Origin: Streptomyces jeddahensis
GTDB taxonomy: Bacteria > Actinomycetota > Actinomycetes > Streptomycetales > Streptomycetaceae
Reading direction: 5' to 3'
NCBI RefSeq assembly: GCF_001642995.1
Contig: NZ_LOHS01000076.1
Coordinates: 120,277-184,276, forward strand
DNA length: 64,000 nt
The position numbers were made by a program, and so were the translations under genes. Position 1 is the first letter of the stretch, and each line of letters starts with the position of its first letter. Below the pieces are notes generated by a model. That model worked only from the letters and a program-made list of their open reading frames with translations, made no database searches and was not told the DNA's origin. Of the stretch, positions 44,110-55,372 are shown in pieces.

Positions 44110-44404
44110 GCCACCCTCCTCAGGGCTGCAAGAGTCTCCCCCCATCACCGCCCGGGAGCTGCGCCGTAAAGGAGCCGTACGAGAAAGGCCATACGAGAAA
44201 GGTGCGCAGGAACGACTGCCCGTGGGGCTGGGACTGGTCTTTAATGGTGTAGACCAGTACGGGGAGCTTGGCCTAGACCTTTAGAGGTGTCAAGGGTGTA
44301 TAAGGAAGGCGCTCGCGTTCCGTTATCGGACCGACATCTGAGGGAGCGCGGCCCCCTCAGGCCGGGCCGTGCCACGATGTGAGCCGCGACAGACGGAGGA
44401 GCCG
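44110..44404. promoter_or_regulatory. dasA-dasR divergent promoter region with two dre-like sites
   Basis: AATGGTGTAGACCAGT (44243-44258) matches the dre consensus at 14 of 16 positions, and CTTGGCCTAGACCTTT (44267-44282) at 11 of 16; they start 24 nt apart. A separate half-site ACTGGTCT lies at 44233-44240. Twin dre sites are as reported for dasA in S. coelicolor. Confidence 0.8.
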
Positions 44405-45235
44405 GTGACGGCGACAGCAGCAGCACAGGAGCCGGAAAGGCGGACGATGGGCAGCCAGGCGGGCAGCGCGGGGACCGAGGTGGGCACGTCCGCGACGGCG
44501 GAGACGGCGAACGCGGGCCGCACCGCGCGCGTGCCGAAGTACTACCGCCTCAAGAAGCACTTGCTCGACATGACCGAGACGATGCCGCCCGGCACTCCGG
44601 TACCGCCCGAGCGCACCCTGGCCACCGAGTTCGACACCTCGCGCACGACCGTCCGGCAGGCCCTCCAGGAACTGGTCGTCGAGGGGCGGCTGGAACGCAT
44701 CCAGGGCAAGGGCACGTTCGTCGCCAAGCCGAAGGTCTCGCAGGCCCTCCAACTCACCTCGTACACCGAGGACATGCGCGCCCAGGGTCTCGAACCCACG
44801 TCGCAGCTCCTCGACATCGGCTACGTCACCGCCGACGACAGGCTCGCGGAGCTGCTCGACATCAGCGCGGGCGGGCGGGTGCTGCGCATCGAGCGGCTGC
44901 GGCTGGCGAGCGGGGAGCCGATGGCGATCGAGACGACCCATCTGTCCGCCAAGCGCTTTCCGGCGCTGCGGCGTTCGCTCGTGAAGTACACGTCGCTGTA
45001 CACGGCCCTGGCCGAGGTGTACGACGTGCATCTCGCGGAGGCCGAGGAGACGATCGAGACCTCGCTGGCCACTCCGCGCGAGGCCGGGCTGCTGGGCACC
45101 GACGTGGGCCTGCCGATGCTGATGCTGTCGCGCCATTCGCTGGACGGCGAGGGCAAGCCGGTGGAGTGGGTGCGGTCGGTGTACCGGGGGGACCGGTACA
45201 AGTTCGTGGCCAGGCTGAAGCGGCCGGTGGAGTAG
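44405..45235 (+). CDS. dasR: GntR/HutC-family global regulator DasR
   Basis: 276 residues, GTG at 44405 with GGAGG 5 nt upstream. GntR winged helix (VPKYYRLKKHLLDMTETMPP, then RTTVRQALQELVVEGRLERI) and UTRA effector domain binding GlcN-6-P (GRVLRIERLRLASGEPMAIE). DasR represses GlcNAc/chitin genes and antibiotic pathways through dre sites until GlcN-6-P builds up. The first ~37 residues are a variable extension. Confidence 0.95.
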   Translation: MTATAAAQEPERRTMGSQAGSAGTEVGTSATAETANAGRTARVPKYYRLKKHLLDMTETMPPGTPVPPERTLATEFDTSRTTVRQALQELVVEGRLERIQGKGTFVAKPKVSQALQLTSYTEDMRAQGLEPTSQLLDIGYVTADDRLAELLDISAGGRVLRIERLRLASGEPMAIETTHLSAKRFPALRRSLVKYTSLYTALAEVYDVHLAEAEETIETSLATPREAGLLGTDVGLPMLMLSRHSLDGEGKPVEWVRSVYRGDRYKFVARLKRPVE

Positions 45236-45330
45236 CCCACGGCGTAAAGGCATACGTCCCGCGGTGTAGCGCAGCTCACCATCCTGCTCTACGGTCCTGC
45301 CGTTGTCGCATGTGACGGGAGGACGACCCG

Positions 45331-47492
<2,162 letters not shown>

Positions 47493-47496
<4 letters not shown>

Positions 47497-47690
47497 CCCT
47501 GCTGCTGAGAGGGCTGCGCTGGATGCGGTGGTACATGCGCGAGCTGACCGGTGAGTCGGCGTACGAGCGGTATGTCGCCCACGTCAGAAAGGACCATCCC
47601 ACCGCATCCGTGCCGTCCCGGCGCGATTTCGAGCGGATGCGAACGGAGCGGCAGGAGGCGGATCCCCGGCAGGGGTTCCGCTGCTGCTGA
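47493..47690 (+). CDS. YbdD/YjiX-family small protein
   Basis: 65 residues from the GTG at 47493 inside the cstA stop. Matches the small YbdD/YjiX family that always follows cstA: MRWYMRELTGESAYERYVAH and HPTASVPSRRDFERMRT. C-terminal Cys-Cys. Probably an accessory subunit of the transporter. Confidence 0.88.
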
Positions 47691-47858
47691 CCTGCACCGG
47701 ATGCCTGCTGACCTGCACCGGAGCTCTTCGAGCCTTCCCGAACATCGTGTCCGGTATCCGGACAGGGGTTCCATAACCCGGACCCGTCCCTTAGATTTCC
47801 CCCGCACTGCCAACAGATCAGTGATCAATGGGGTCAGCGAGGGGACGGGAGCCGCCGT

Positions 47859-48125
47859 ATGCCACAAGAACCTGAAGCGAGAGGGCCGGTCGTGACACCG
47901 GTGCGGGTGGTGATAGCCCTCTGCCTGTTCGCGCCGTTCGTCGCGATGCTCTGGGTGGGCTCCTACGCGAAGATCGAGCCGACGTTCATCGGCATCCCGT
48001 TCTTCTACTGGTACCAGATGGCGTGGGTGGTCTTCTCGACCCTGCTGACCATGGTCGCGTACCGGCTGTGGCAGCGGGACCAGGCCGCCCGCAAGGCCGC
48101 CCGTGAGGGGGGTGCGTCGCAGTGA
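47859..48125 (+). CDS. DUF3311 small membrane protein
   Basis: 88 residues, ATG at 47859 (a GTG 33 nt later is possible). Two membrane helices, FAPFVAMLWVGSYAKIEPTF and IGIPFFYWYQMAWVVFSTLL. DUF3311 proteins precede SSF monocarboxylate permeases and act as accessory subunits. The stop overlaps mctP (GTGA). Confidence 0.88.
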   Translation: MPQEPEARGPVVTPVRVVIALCLFAPFVAMLWVGSYAKIEPTFIGIPFFYWYQMAWVVFSTLLTMVAYRLWQRDQAARKAAREGGASQ

Positions 48126-49750
48126 ACGACGGCGTGAACGGCGTGGCACTCGCCGTCTTCATCCTCTTCTTCGTGGCCGTCACGGTCATGGGCTTCCTGG
48201 CCTCGCGCTGGCGCAGGGCCGAGAACGAGAACAGCCTCGACGAATGGGGCCTGGGCGGCCGGTCGTTCGGCACCTGGATCACCTGGTTCCTGCTCGGCGG
48301 CGACCTCTACACGGCGTACACCTTCGTGGCGGTCCCGGCGGCGATCTACGCGGCGGGCGCGGCGGGCTTCTTCGCGGTGCCGTACACGATCCTGATCTAC
48401 CCGCTGATGTTCGTCTTCCTGCCGCGCCTGTGGTCGGTGTCGCACAAGCACGGGTACGTCACCACGTCGGACTTCGTCCGGGGGCGCTTCGGCTCCAAGG
48501 GCCTGTCGCTGGCCGTCGCGGTCACGGGCATCCTCGCCACGATGCCGTACATCGCGCTGCAGCTGGTCGGCATCCAGGCGGTGCTCGACGTGATGGGCGT
48601 GGGCGGCGGCGAGAACACGCACTGGTTCATCAAGGACCTGCCGCTGCTGATCGCCTTCGGTGTGCTGGCCGCGTACACGTACTCGTCCGGTCTGCGGGCC
48701 CCGGCCCTGATCGCGTTCGTGAAGGACGCGCTGATCTACATCGTCATCGCGGTCGCGATCATCTACATCCCGATCAAGCTGGGCGGTTTTGACGACATCT
48801 TCGCCAAGGCGGGCGACGCCTTCGCGCAGATCAACCCGGCGACCGAGAAGCCGCGCGGCGCGCTGACCCCGGCCGATCCCTCGCAGTGGACCTACGCCAC
48901 GCTGGCGCTCGGCTCGGCCCTCGCCCTGTTCATGTACCCGCACTCGGTGACGGCCGTGCTGTCCAGCCGCAGCCGTGACGTCATCCGCCGTAACTCCACG
49001 ATCCTGCCGCTGTACTCGCTGATGCTGGGCTTCCTCGGCCTGCTCGGCTTCATGGCGATCGCGGCCGGCATCAAGGTGCAGAACGGGCAGCTGGCGATCC
49101 CGCAGCTCTTCGAGGACATGTTCCCCGACTGGTTCACGGGCGTGGCCTTCGCCGCCATCGGCATCGGCGCCCTCGTCCCGGCCGCGATCATGTCGATCGC
49201 CGCGGCCAACCTCTTCACGCGGAACATCTACAAGGACTTCCTGAAGCCCGACGCGACGCCCGAGCAGGAGACCAAGGTCTCCAAGCTGGTGTCGCTGCTG
49301 GTGAAGGTGGGCGCGCTGGTCTTCGTCCTCGGCATGGACAAGACGGTCGCGATCAACTTCCAGCTCCTTGGCGGCATCTGGATCCTGCAGACCTTCCCTG
49401 CGCTGGTGTTCGGCCTGTTCACGCGCTGGTTCCACCGCTGGGCGCTGATAGCGGGCTGGGCGGTCGGCATGGTGTACGGCACGGTCGCCGCGTACGGCGT
49501 GGCGTCCCCGACCCAGAAGCACTTCGGCGGCTCCTCGGCGGAGATCCCCGGCATCGGCGAGATCGGCTACATCGGTCTGACGGCGTTCGTGCTGAACCTG
49601 GTGGTGACGGTGGTCCTCACCTTCGTCCTGCGCGCGGTGAAGGCGCCGGACGGTGTCGACGAGACGTCGCCGGAGGACTACACGGGCGAGGCGGGCGACC
49701 CGGGCGTCAAGACGGAGCTGCCGCCGGCGACGGCGGGGGCCGCGCACTGA
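48122..49750 (+). CDS. mctP: Sodium:solute symporter, monocarboxylate permease MctP-like
   Basis: 542 residues from the GTG at 48122. SSF fold with ~13 helices; key segments GGRSFGTWITWFLLGGDLYT and AFAAIGIGALVPAAIMSIAA. The DUF3311 partner supports the MctP/MctC type that takes up pyruvate, lactate or acetate. The C-terminal ~40 residues are a polar tail. Confidence 0.9.
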   Translation: MNDGVNGVALAVFILFFVAVTVMGFLASRWRRAENENSLDEWGLGGRSFGTWITWFLLGGDLYTAYTFVAVPAAIYAAGAAGFFAVPYTILIYPLMFVFLPRLWSVSHKHGYVTTSDFVRGRFGSKGLSLAVAVTGILATMPYIALQLVGIQAVLDVMGVGGGENTHWFIKDLPLLIAFGVLAAYTYSSGLRAPALIAFVKDALIYIVIAVAIIYIPIKLGGFDDIFAKAGDAFAQINPATEKPRGALTPADPSQWTYATLALGSALALFMYPHSVTAVLSSRSRDVIRRNSTILPLYSLMLGFLGLLGFMAIAAGIKVQNGQLAIPQLFEDMFPDWFTGVAFAAIGIGALVPAAIMSIAAANLFTRNIYKDFLKPDATPEQETKVSKLVSLLVKVGALVFVLGMDKTVAINFQLLGGIWILQTFPALVFGLFTRWFHRWALIAGWAVGMVYGTVAAYGVASPTQKHFGGSSAEIPGIGEIGYIGLTAFVLNLVVTVVLTFVLRAVKAPDGVDETSPEDYTGEAGDPGVKTELPPATAGAAH

Positions 49751-49769
49751 GTCCTTTTCGCACGTGACA

Positions 49770-49796
49770 CGGGCCGCCGGGAAATCCGGCGGCCCG
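49770..49796 (+). terminator. Terminator after mctP
   Basis: CGGGCCGCCGG (49770-49780), loop GAAAT, CCGGCGGCCCG (49786-49796), perfect 11-bp stem then TTGT. Confidence 0.8.
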
Positions 49797-49826
49797 TTGT
49801 CGTACCCGTGGGGCACACTGCACCGC

Positions 49827-50333
49827 ATGGACATCGTGATCAGGCGGGCGGAGCCCGGGGAGTACGCGGAGCTGGGCGAGATCACCGCGCGGGCGTATCT
49901 CGGGGACGGGCTGCTCGACTTCGGGGAGAGTGACGAGTACCTCGGCGAGCTGCGGGACGTGGCGAAGCGGGCCGCGGCAGCCGAGGTGCTGGTCGCCGTG
50001 GCGAACGACCGGGTGATCGGGGGCGTGACGTTCGTGCCGGCGGGCGGTCCGATGGCGGACATCGCGCGCGAGGGCGAGGCCGAGATCCGGATGCTCGCGG
50101 TCTCGCCCGAGGCGCGGGGCAGAGGTACCGGAGAGGCCCTTGTCCGCGCCTGCATCGACCGCGCACGGGCGGTCGACGGCTGCGTCCGCGTCGTTCTGTC
50201 CACGCAGCGCACGATGCACACCGCGCACCGGATATACGAGCGCCTCGGCTTCGCCCGTACCCCCGAGCGCGACTGGAACCCGATTCCGCATCTCGCCGAC
50301 GTCATGCTGCTCACCTACGAGTTGACGCTCTGA
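49827..50333 (+). CDS. GNAT-family N-acetyltransferase
   Basis: 168 residues, ATG at 49827. IVIRRAEPGEYAELGEITAR opens the domain, EIRMLAVSPEARGRGTGEAL is motif A (acetyl-CoA loop), HRIYERLGFARTPERDW is motif B. Substrate unknown. Confidence 0.88.
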   Translation: MDIVIRRAEPGEYAELGEITARAYLGDGLLDFGESDEYLGELRDVAKRAAAAEVLVAVANDRVIGGVTFVPAGGPMADIAREGEAEIRMLAVSPEARGRGTGEALVRACIDRARAVDGCVRVVLSTQRTMHTAHRIYERLGFARTPERDWNPIPHLADVMLLTYELTL

Positions 50334-50354
50334 CACCCCGCTCAACACATCGAG

Positions 50355-50401
50355 ACACAACATGTAGGGGTGCCACCGCAGCCCGGCACAAGATGTATGC
50401 T
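50355..50401 (+). promoter_or_regulatory. Pair of NrdR boxes upstream of nrdAB
   Basis: Box 1 ACACAACATGTAGGGG (50355-50370) and box 2 GCACAAGATGTATGCT (50386-50401) share CACAANATGTA and start 31 nt apart, three helical turns, the standard NrdR spacing. Box 2 overlaps a -10-like TATGCT (50396-50401). NrdR is an ATP-cone repressor of RNR genes. Confidence 0.75.
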
Positions 50402-50522
50402 CATCTCGCTGTCGCCGCAGGGGAATCCGGTGCAAGTCCGGAACTGTCCCGCAACGGTGTACTGGTGCGCGTTCGTGTACCCGTAAGTCCGAGGACCTGC
50501 CGACGGCGCGCCCGGTCCGTCC
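50402..50522 (+). ncRNA. Cobalamin (B12) riboswitch controlling nrdA
   Basis: The B12-box core GCAAGTCCGGAACTGTCCCG then CAACGGTG is unmistakable, preceded by AGGGGAATCCGGT and followed by GTAAGTCCGAGGACCTGCC as in the peripheral stems. It lies ~130 nt upstream of nrdA. In S. coelicolor this riboswitch turns off class Ia RNR when B12 is present so the B12-dependent class II enzyme takes over. Confidence 0.92.
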
Positions 50523-50650
50523 GTTCCGGGTGCCGATGACGTCCGGGTCTCGCGGAGTGGGCCGGTGGACGCGGCCTGCGCTGCCCTGCGTGTGTGCCCG
50601 TGCGCCCGCTTCCCTCCCCGAGGCCCCGAGCCAGCGAGGGAGAGCTCCAC

Positions 50651-53068
50651 GTGACCATCGCGCCAGCCGATCCGGCTTCAGTCCGCCAGGCAGAGGCCGA
50701 GCCCGAGTCGGGAGGTCCCGGTGCCGCGCTGCTGCGCACCCTGACCGACCTCACCGCCGACCTCCCCGACGCCGACCCCGGCCGGGTCGCCGCTGCCGCG
50801 CTGCGCGGCCGGTCCGCCGCCGCGGACGAGACCGAGCTGCGCGAACTGGCCACCGAGGCCGCTGCCGGGCTGATCTCGGAGGACCCGGCGTACTCGAAAC
50901 TGGCGGCGCGGCTGCTGACGATCAGCATCGCCGAGGAGGCCGCATCCCAGGGCGTCCGGACCTTCTCCGAGTCGGTCGCGGCCGGGCACCGGGAAGGGCT
51001 GATCGCCGACCGTACACACGAGTTCGTACGGCTGCACGCGGCCCGCCTCGACGCGCTGGTGGACGCCTCGATCGCCGAGGGTGCCGACGACCGGTTCGGC
51101 TACTTCGGGCTGCGCACGCTGCACAGCCGCTACCTGCTGCGGCACCCGCTCACCCGGCGCGTCATCGAGACCCCGCAGCACTTCATGCTGCGGGTCGCCG
51201 CCGGACTCGCCGAGGACACTGTGCTTGATTCACAAGCGGGCCTCCGGTCCGTCGACGAAGTCGGTTCGCTGTACAGCCTGATGAGCCGCCTCGACTACCT
51301 CCCCTCATCCCCCACGCTCTTCAACTCCGGTACGCGGCACCCGCAGATGTCGTCCTGCTACCTGCTGGACTCGCCGCGGGACGAGCTCGACTCGATCTAC
51401 GAGCGGTACCACCAGGTGGCCCGCCTCTCGAAGCACGCGGGCGGCATCGGCATCGCGTACTCCCGTATCCGCTCCCGCGGTTCGCTGATCCGCGGCACGA
51501 ACGGGCACTCCAACGGCATCGTGCCGTTCCTGAAGACCCTCGACGCATCGGTCGCCGCGGTGAACCAGGGCGGCAGGCGCAAGGGCGCCGCCGCGGTCTA
51601 CCTGGAGACCTGGCACTCCGACATCGAGGAGTTCCTGGAGCTGCGCGACAACACCGGTGAGGACGCCCGGCGCACCCACAACCTCAACCTCGCGCACTGG
51701 ATGCCCGACGAGTTCATGCGCCGGGTCGACGCCGACGAGCAGTGGTCGCTGTTCTCCCCCGCCGACGTGCCCGAGCTGGTCGACCTGTGGGGCGAGGAGT
51801 TCGACGCGGCCTACCGCAAGGCGGAAGCGCAAGGGCTCGCGAAGAAGACCATCCCGGCCCGCGACCTCTACGGCCGCATGATGCGTACCCTCGCGCAGAC
51901 CGGCAACGGCTGGATGACCTTCAAGGACGCCGCCAACCGCACCGCCAACCAGACGGCGGAGCCGGGCCACACGGTCCACTCCTCGAACCTGTGCACGGAG
52001 ATCCTGGAGGTCACGGACGACAGGGAGACGGCCGTCTGCAACCTCGGGTCGGTCAACCTCGGCGCGTTCGTCGACACGGCGACCGGTGGCCTCGACTGGG
52101 AGCGGCTGGACGCCACCGTCCGCACCGCGGTGACCTTCCTCGATCGTGTCGTCGACATCAACTTCTATCCGACCGAGCAGGCCGGCCGCTCCAACGCCAA
52201 GTGGCGCCCGGTGGGCCTGGGCGCGATGGGCCTGCAGGACGTGTTCTTCAAGCTGCGGCTGCCCTTCGACTCGCCCGAGGCCCGGGCGCTCTCCACCCGT
52301 ATCGCCGAGCGCATCATGCTCGCCGCGTACGAGGCGTCGGCGGACCTCGCAGAGCGCAGCGGCCCGCTCCCGGCCTGGGACAAGACCCGTACGGCCCGTG
52401 GCGTCCTGCACCCCGACCACTTCGACGTGGAGCTGACGTGGCCGGAGCGGTGGGCGGCCCTGCGGGAGCGCATCGCCGAGACGGGCCTGCGCAACTCCCT
52501 GCTCCTCGCGATCGCCCCCACCGCCACGATCGCCTCGATCGCAGGCGTCTACGAGTGCATCGAGCCGCAGGTCTCCAACCTCTTCAAGCGCGAGACGCTC
52601 AGCGGAGAGTTCCTGCAGGTCAATTCGTACCTGGTGAACGACCTGAAGCGGCTCGGCGTGTGGGACGCCCGCACCCGCGAGGCACTGCGCGACTCGAACG
52701 GCTCGGTGCAGGGCTTCGCCTGGATCCCCGAGGACGTACGCGCCCTGTACCGCACGGCGTGGGAGATCCCGCAGCGCGGGCTGATCGACATGGCGGCCGC
52801 CCGCACCCCGTTCCTGGACCAGTCGCAGTCGCTGAACCTGTTCATGGAGACGCCGACGATCGGCAAGCTCTCCTCGATGTACGCGTACGCCTGGAAGGCG
52901 GGCCTGAAGACGACGTACTACCTGCGCTCGCGCCCGGCGACGCGGATCGCCCGTGCCGCCCAGGCCCAGGCGCAGACCCAGAAGCCCATCCCCGTCCAGC
53001 AGGTCGCCGACCCCGACGCGGTCGCCTGCTCCCTTGAGAACCCCGAGTCCTGTGAGGCCTGCCAGTAA
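50651..53068 (+). CDS. nrdA: Class Ia ribonucleotide reductase alpha subunit NrdA
   Basis: 805 residues, GTG at 50651 behind GGGAGAG. Catalytic chain: MSSCYLLDS (Cys225-type), SNLCTEIL (Asn/Cys/Glu triad, the radical cysteine) and AVCNLGSVNLGAF (Cys462-type). The C-terminus ESCEACQ carries the CxxC re-reduced by thioredoxin. Converts NDPs to dNDPs with NrdB. One-base overlap with nrdB (TAATG). Confidence 0.96.
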   Translation: MTIAPADPASVRQAEAEPESGGPGAALLRTLTDLTADLPDADPGRVAAAALRGRSAAADETELRELATEAAAGLISEDPAYSKLAARLLTISIAEEAASQGVRTFSESVAAGHREGLIADRTHEFVRLHAARLDALVDASIAEGADDRFGYFGLRTLHSRYLLRHPLTRRVIETPQHFMLRVAAGLAEDTVLDSQAGLRSVDEVGSLYSLMSRLDYLPSSPTLFNSGTRHPQMSSCYLLDSPRDELDSIYERYHQVARLSKHAGGIGIAYSRIRSRGSLIRGTNGHSNGIVPFLKTLDASVAAVNQGGRRKGAAAVYLETWHSDIEEFLELRDNTGEDARRTHNLNLAHWMPDEFMRRVDADEQWSLFSPADVPELVDLWGEEFDAAYRKAEAQGLAKKTIPARDLYGRMMRTLAQTGNGWMTFKDAANRTANQTAEPGHTVHSSNLCTEILEVTDDRETAVCNLGSVNLGAFVDTATGGLDWERLDATVRTAVTFLDRVVDINFYPTEQAGRSNAKWRPVGLGAMGLQDVFFKLRLPFDSPEARALSTRIAERIMLAAYEASADLAERSGPLPAWDKTRTARGVLHPDHFDVELTWPERWAALRERIAETGLRNSLLLAIAPTATIASIAGVYECIEPQVSNLFKRETLSGEFLQVNSYLVNDLKRLGVWDARTREALRDSNGSVQGFAWIPEDVRALYRTAWEIPQRGLIDMAAARTPFLDQSQSLNLFMETPTIGKLSSMYAYAWKAGLKTTYYLRSRPATRIARAAQAQAQTQKPIPVQQVADPDAVACSLENPESCEACQ

Positions 53069-54084
53069 TGACGACTTCTGCTGAGAAGAACCTGCTCGAC
53101 CCGGGCTTCGAGCTGACCCTGCGCCCCATGCGCTACCCCGACTTCTACGAGCGCTACCGGGACGCCATCAAGAACACGTGGACGGTCGAGGAGGTCGACC
53201 TCCACTCGGACGTCGCCGACCTGGCGAAACTCTCGCCGGGTGAGCAGCACCTGATCAGCCGTCTGGTCGCCTTCTTCGCGACGGGCGACTCGATCGTCGC
53301 CAACAACCTCGTGCTGACGCTGTACAAGCACATCAACTCCCCCGAGGCGCGGCTGTATCTGTCCCGGCAGCTCTTCGAGGAGGCCGTCCACGTCCAGTTC
53401 TATCTGACCCTGCTGGATACGTACCTGCCCGACCCGGAGGACCGCGCTGCCGCCTTCGCAGCGGTCGAGAACATTCCCTCCATCCGCGAGAAGGCCGAGT
53501 TCTGCTTCACGTGGATGGACTCGGTGGAGAAGCTCGACCGCCTGGAGACCAAGGCGGACCGCCGGCGCTTCCTGCTGAACCTGATCTGCTTCGCGGCGTG
53601 CATCGAGGGGCTCTTCTTCTACGGCGCCTTCGCGTACGTGTACTGGTTCCGGTCTCGCGGCCTGCTGCACGGCCTGGCGACCGGTACCAACTGGGTGTTC
53701 CGCGACGAGACGATGCACATGTCGTTCGCCTTCGACGTGGTCGACACCGTACGCAAGGAGGAGCCGGAGCTCTTCGACGACCAGCTCCAGCAGCAGGTCA
53801 CCGACATGCTGGAGGAGGCCGTCGAGGCCGAGCTGCAGTTCGCGCGCGACCTCTGCGGTGACGGCCTCCCGGGCATGAACACCGAGTCGATGCGGCAGTA
53901 CCTGGAGTGCGTCGCCGACCAGCGGCTCACGCGCCTCGGCTTCGCTCCGGTGTACGGCTCCGAGAACCCGTTCTCCTTCATGGAGCTGCAGGGCGTCCAG
54001 GAGCTGACCAACTTCTTCGAGCGGCGTCCGTCGGCGTACCAGGTTGCGGTGGAGGGCTCGGTCTCCTTCGACGACGACTTCTAG
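53068..54084 (+). CDS. nrdB: Class Ia ribonucleotide reductase beta subunit NrdB
   Basis: 338 residues, ATG at 53068. Di-iron ligands in FEEAVHVQFY (Glu, His) and RDETMHMSFA (Glu, His), and the radical tyrosine four residues after the first His is present (VQFY), so a tyrosyl-radical class Ia enzyme rather than Ic. Ends in the acidic SFDDDF tail that docks NrdA. Confidence 0.96.
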   Translation: MTTSAEKNLLDPGFELTLRPMRYPDFYERYRDAIKNTWTVEEVDLHSDVADLAKLSPGEQHLISRLVAFFATGDSIVANNLVLTLYKHINSPEARLYLSRQLFEEAVHVQFYLTLLDTYLPDPEDRAAAFAAVENIPSIREKAEFCFTWMDSVEKLDRLETKADRRRFLLNLICFAACIEGLFFYGAFAYVYWFRSRGLLHGLATGTNWVFRDETMHMSFAFDVVDTVRKEEPELFDDQLQQQVTDMLEEAVEAELQFARDLCGDGLPGMNTESMRQYLECVADQRLTRLGFAPVYGSENPFSFMELQGVQELTNFFERRPSAYQVAVEGSVSFDDDF

Positions 54085-54107
54085 GCCGCTTCGGGCGGCG
54101 CGATCTC

Positions 54108-54305
54108 TCAGGCCGCCCGCCCGAAGTCCCGCCGGCGGTCCCGCTCCCCACGGGGGAGGAGCGGGCCGCCGGCAGCGTCGTTCGCGGCCTCGGCGGCACG
54201 GAGCTGGCGGTCGATGCGGCGTTCGTGGGCCTGCCCGGCTAGTGCCGGGGCCGCGAGGAGGAGGAAGAGGGACAGGACGGTCAGGTAGTCCAGGAATGCG
54301 TTCAT
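54108..54305 (-). CDS. Small predicted membrane or secreted protein
   Basis: 65 residues, ATG at 54305. A hydrophobic N-terminus (MNAFLDYLTVLSLFLLLAAP) ends in ALAGQAHERRID, either a membrane anchor or signal peptide, followed by a charged tail. Divergent from nrdS. No ribosome site is obvious, so confidence is limited. Confidence 0.45.
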   Translation of the reverse strand: MNAFLDYLTVLSLFLLLAAPALAGQAHERRIDRQLRAAEAANDAAGGPLLPRGERDRRRDFGRAA

Positions 54306-54340
54306 GTCGCTACTGTCGCGCGCTCCGGGCCACGGCATCA

Positions 54341-54396
54341 GTGGCAGAACAGTCGCCAACCCTCGAATTACTGCCACGCCTGCGGCACACTGGCAG
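54341..54396 (+). promoter_or_regulatory. TGGCAG motifs upstream of nrdS
   Basis: GTGGCAG (54341-54347) and CTGCCAC (54371-54377) form an inverted repeat with a 23-nt spacer, and TGGCAG recurs at 54391-54396, 2 nt before the ATG. A candidate operator for NrdS itself or another AraC-type factor. Confidence 0.4.
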
Positions 54397-54398
54397 AC

Positions 54399-55361
54399 AT
54401 GCTGAAGAACGTGGCCGCAGTGCTGCTCGACGGTGTGCATCCCTTCGAACTCGGCGTGGTGTGCGAGGTATTCGGCCTCGACCGCAGCGACGAGGGGCTG
54501 CCGGTGTACGACTTCGCGGTGGCTTCGGCGGAGGGTGCGGTGCTGAGCACGCACGCCGGGTTCTCCGTACAGACGGAGCACGGCCTCGACCGGCTCGAGG
54601 AGGCGGACCTCATCGCTGTGCCGGCGGGCGAGTCGTACGTGCACCGCGCCTATCCCGAGGAGCTGCTCGCCGCCCTGCGGCGCGCCACGGAGCGCGGCGC
54701 CCGTGTCCTGTCCGTGTGTTCGGGCGTCTTCGTGCTCGGCGCGGCCGGACTGCTGGACGGCCGCCGCTGCGCCGTCCACTGGCGGCACGCCGCCGAACTG
54801 GCCGTGCGCCACCCGCGGGCCCGTGTCGAACCCGATGTGCTGTACGTCGACGAGGGCACCGTGATCACCTCGGCGGGCACCGCCGCCGGCATCGACGCCT
54901 GCCTGCACATCGTCCGCGAGGAGCACGGTGTGGAGGTCGCCAACGCGATCGCCCGGCGCATGGTGGTCCCGCCGCACCGCGACGGCGGCCAGGCCCAGTA
55001 CGTCGAGCGTCCGCTGCCCCACAGCCCGTGCGACACCGTCGGCAGCGTACTTGCGTGGATGGAGGAGCACCTCGACGAGGAGATCACCGTGGAGCGGCTG
55101 GCGGCGCGGGCCCATATGTCGCAGCGGACGTTCGCTCGCCGCTTCCAGCAGGAGACCGGCACCACGCCCTACCGCTGGTTGCTGCGCCAACGGGTCCTGC
55201 TCGCCCAGGAGTTGCTCGAACGTTCGGACGAGACCGTGGAGGCGATCGCCGGGCGCGCCGGTTTCGGCAACGCGGCGGCGATGCGCCACCAGTTCCTGCG
55301 GGCGCTGGGGACGACCCCGAACGCGTACCGGCGTACGTTCAGGGGCCCGCAGGCCGCCTGA
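54399..55361 (+). CDS. nrdS: GlxA/AraC-family regulator NrdS
   Basis: 320 residues, ATG at 54399. N-terminal DJ-1/PfpI (GATase1-like) domain (VAAVLLDGVHPFELGVVCEV, RVLSVCSGVFVLGAAGLLDG with nucleophile-elbow Cys) and C-terminal AraC HTH pair (LAARAHMSQRTFARRFQQET, EAIAGRAGFGNAAAMRHQFL). It is the third gene of nrdABS in Streptomyces; deletion there has little effect on nrdAB. Confidence 0.88.
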   Translation: MLKNVAAVLLDGVHPFELGVVCEVFGLDRSDEGLPVYDFAVASAEGAVLSTHAGFSVQTEHGLDRLEEADLIAVPAGESYVHRAYPEELLAALRRATERGARVLSVCSGVFVLGAAGLLDGRRCAVHWRHAAELAVRHPRARVEPDVLYVDEGTVITSAGTAAGIDACLHIVREEHGVEVANAIARRMVVPPHRDGGQAQYVERPLPHSPCDTVGSVLAWMEEHLDEEITVERLAARAHMSQRTFARRFQQETGTTPYRWLLRQRVLLAQELLERSDETVEAIAGRAGFGNAAAMRHQFLRALGTTPNAYRRTFRGPQAA

Positions 55362-55372
55362 ACGTACAGCCC

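Noticed and set aside
48005..50314. Minus-strand 769-codon frame opposite mctP
   Set aside because: Antisense artefact of hydrophobic codons, no recognisable motifs.
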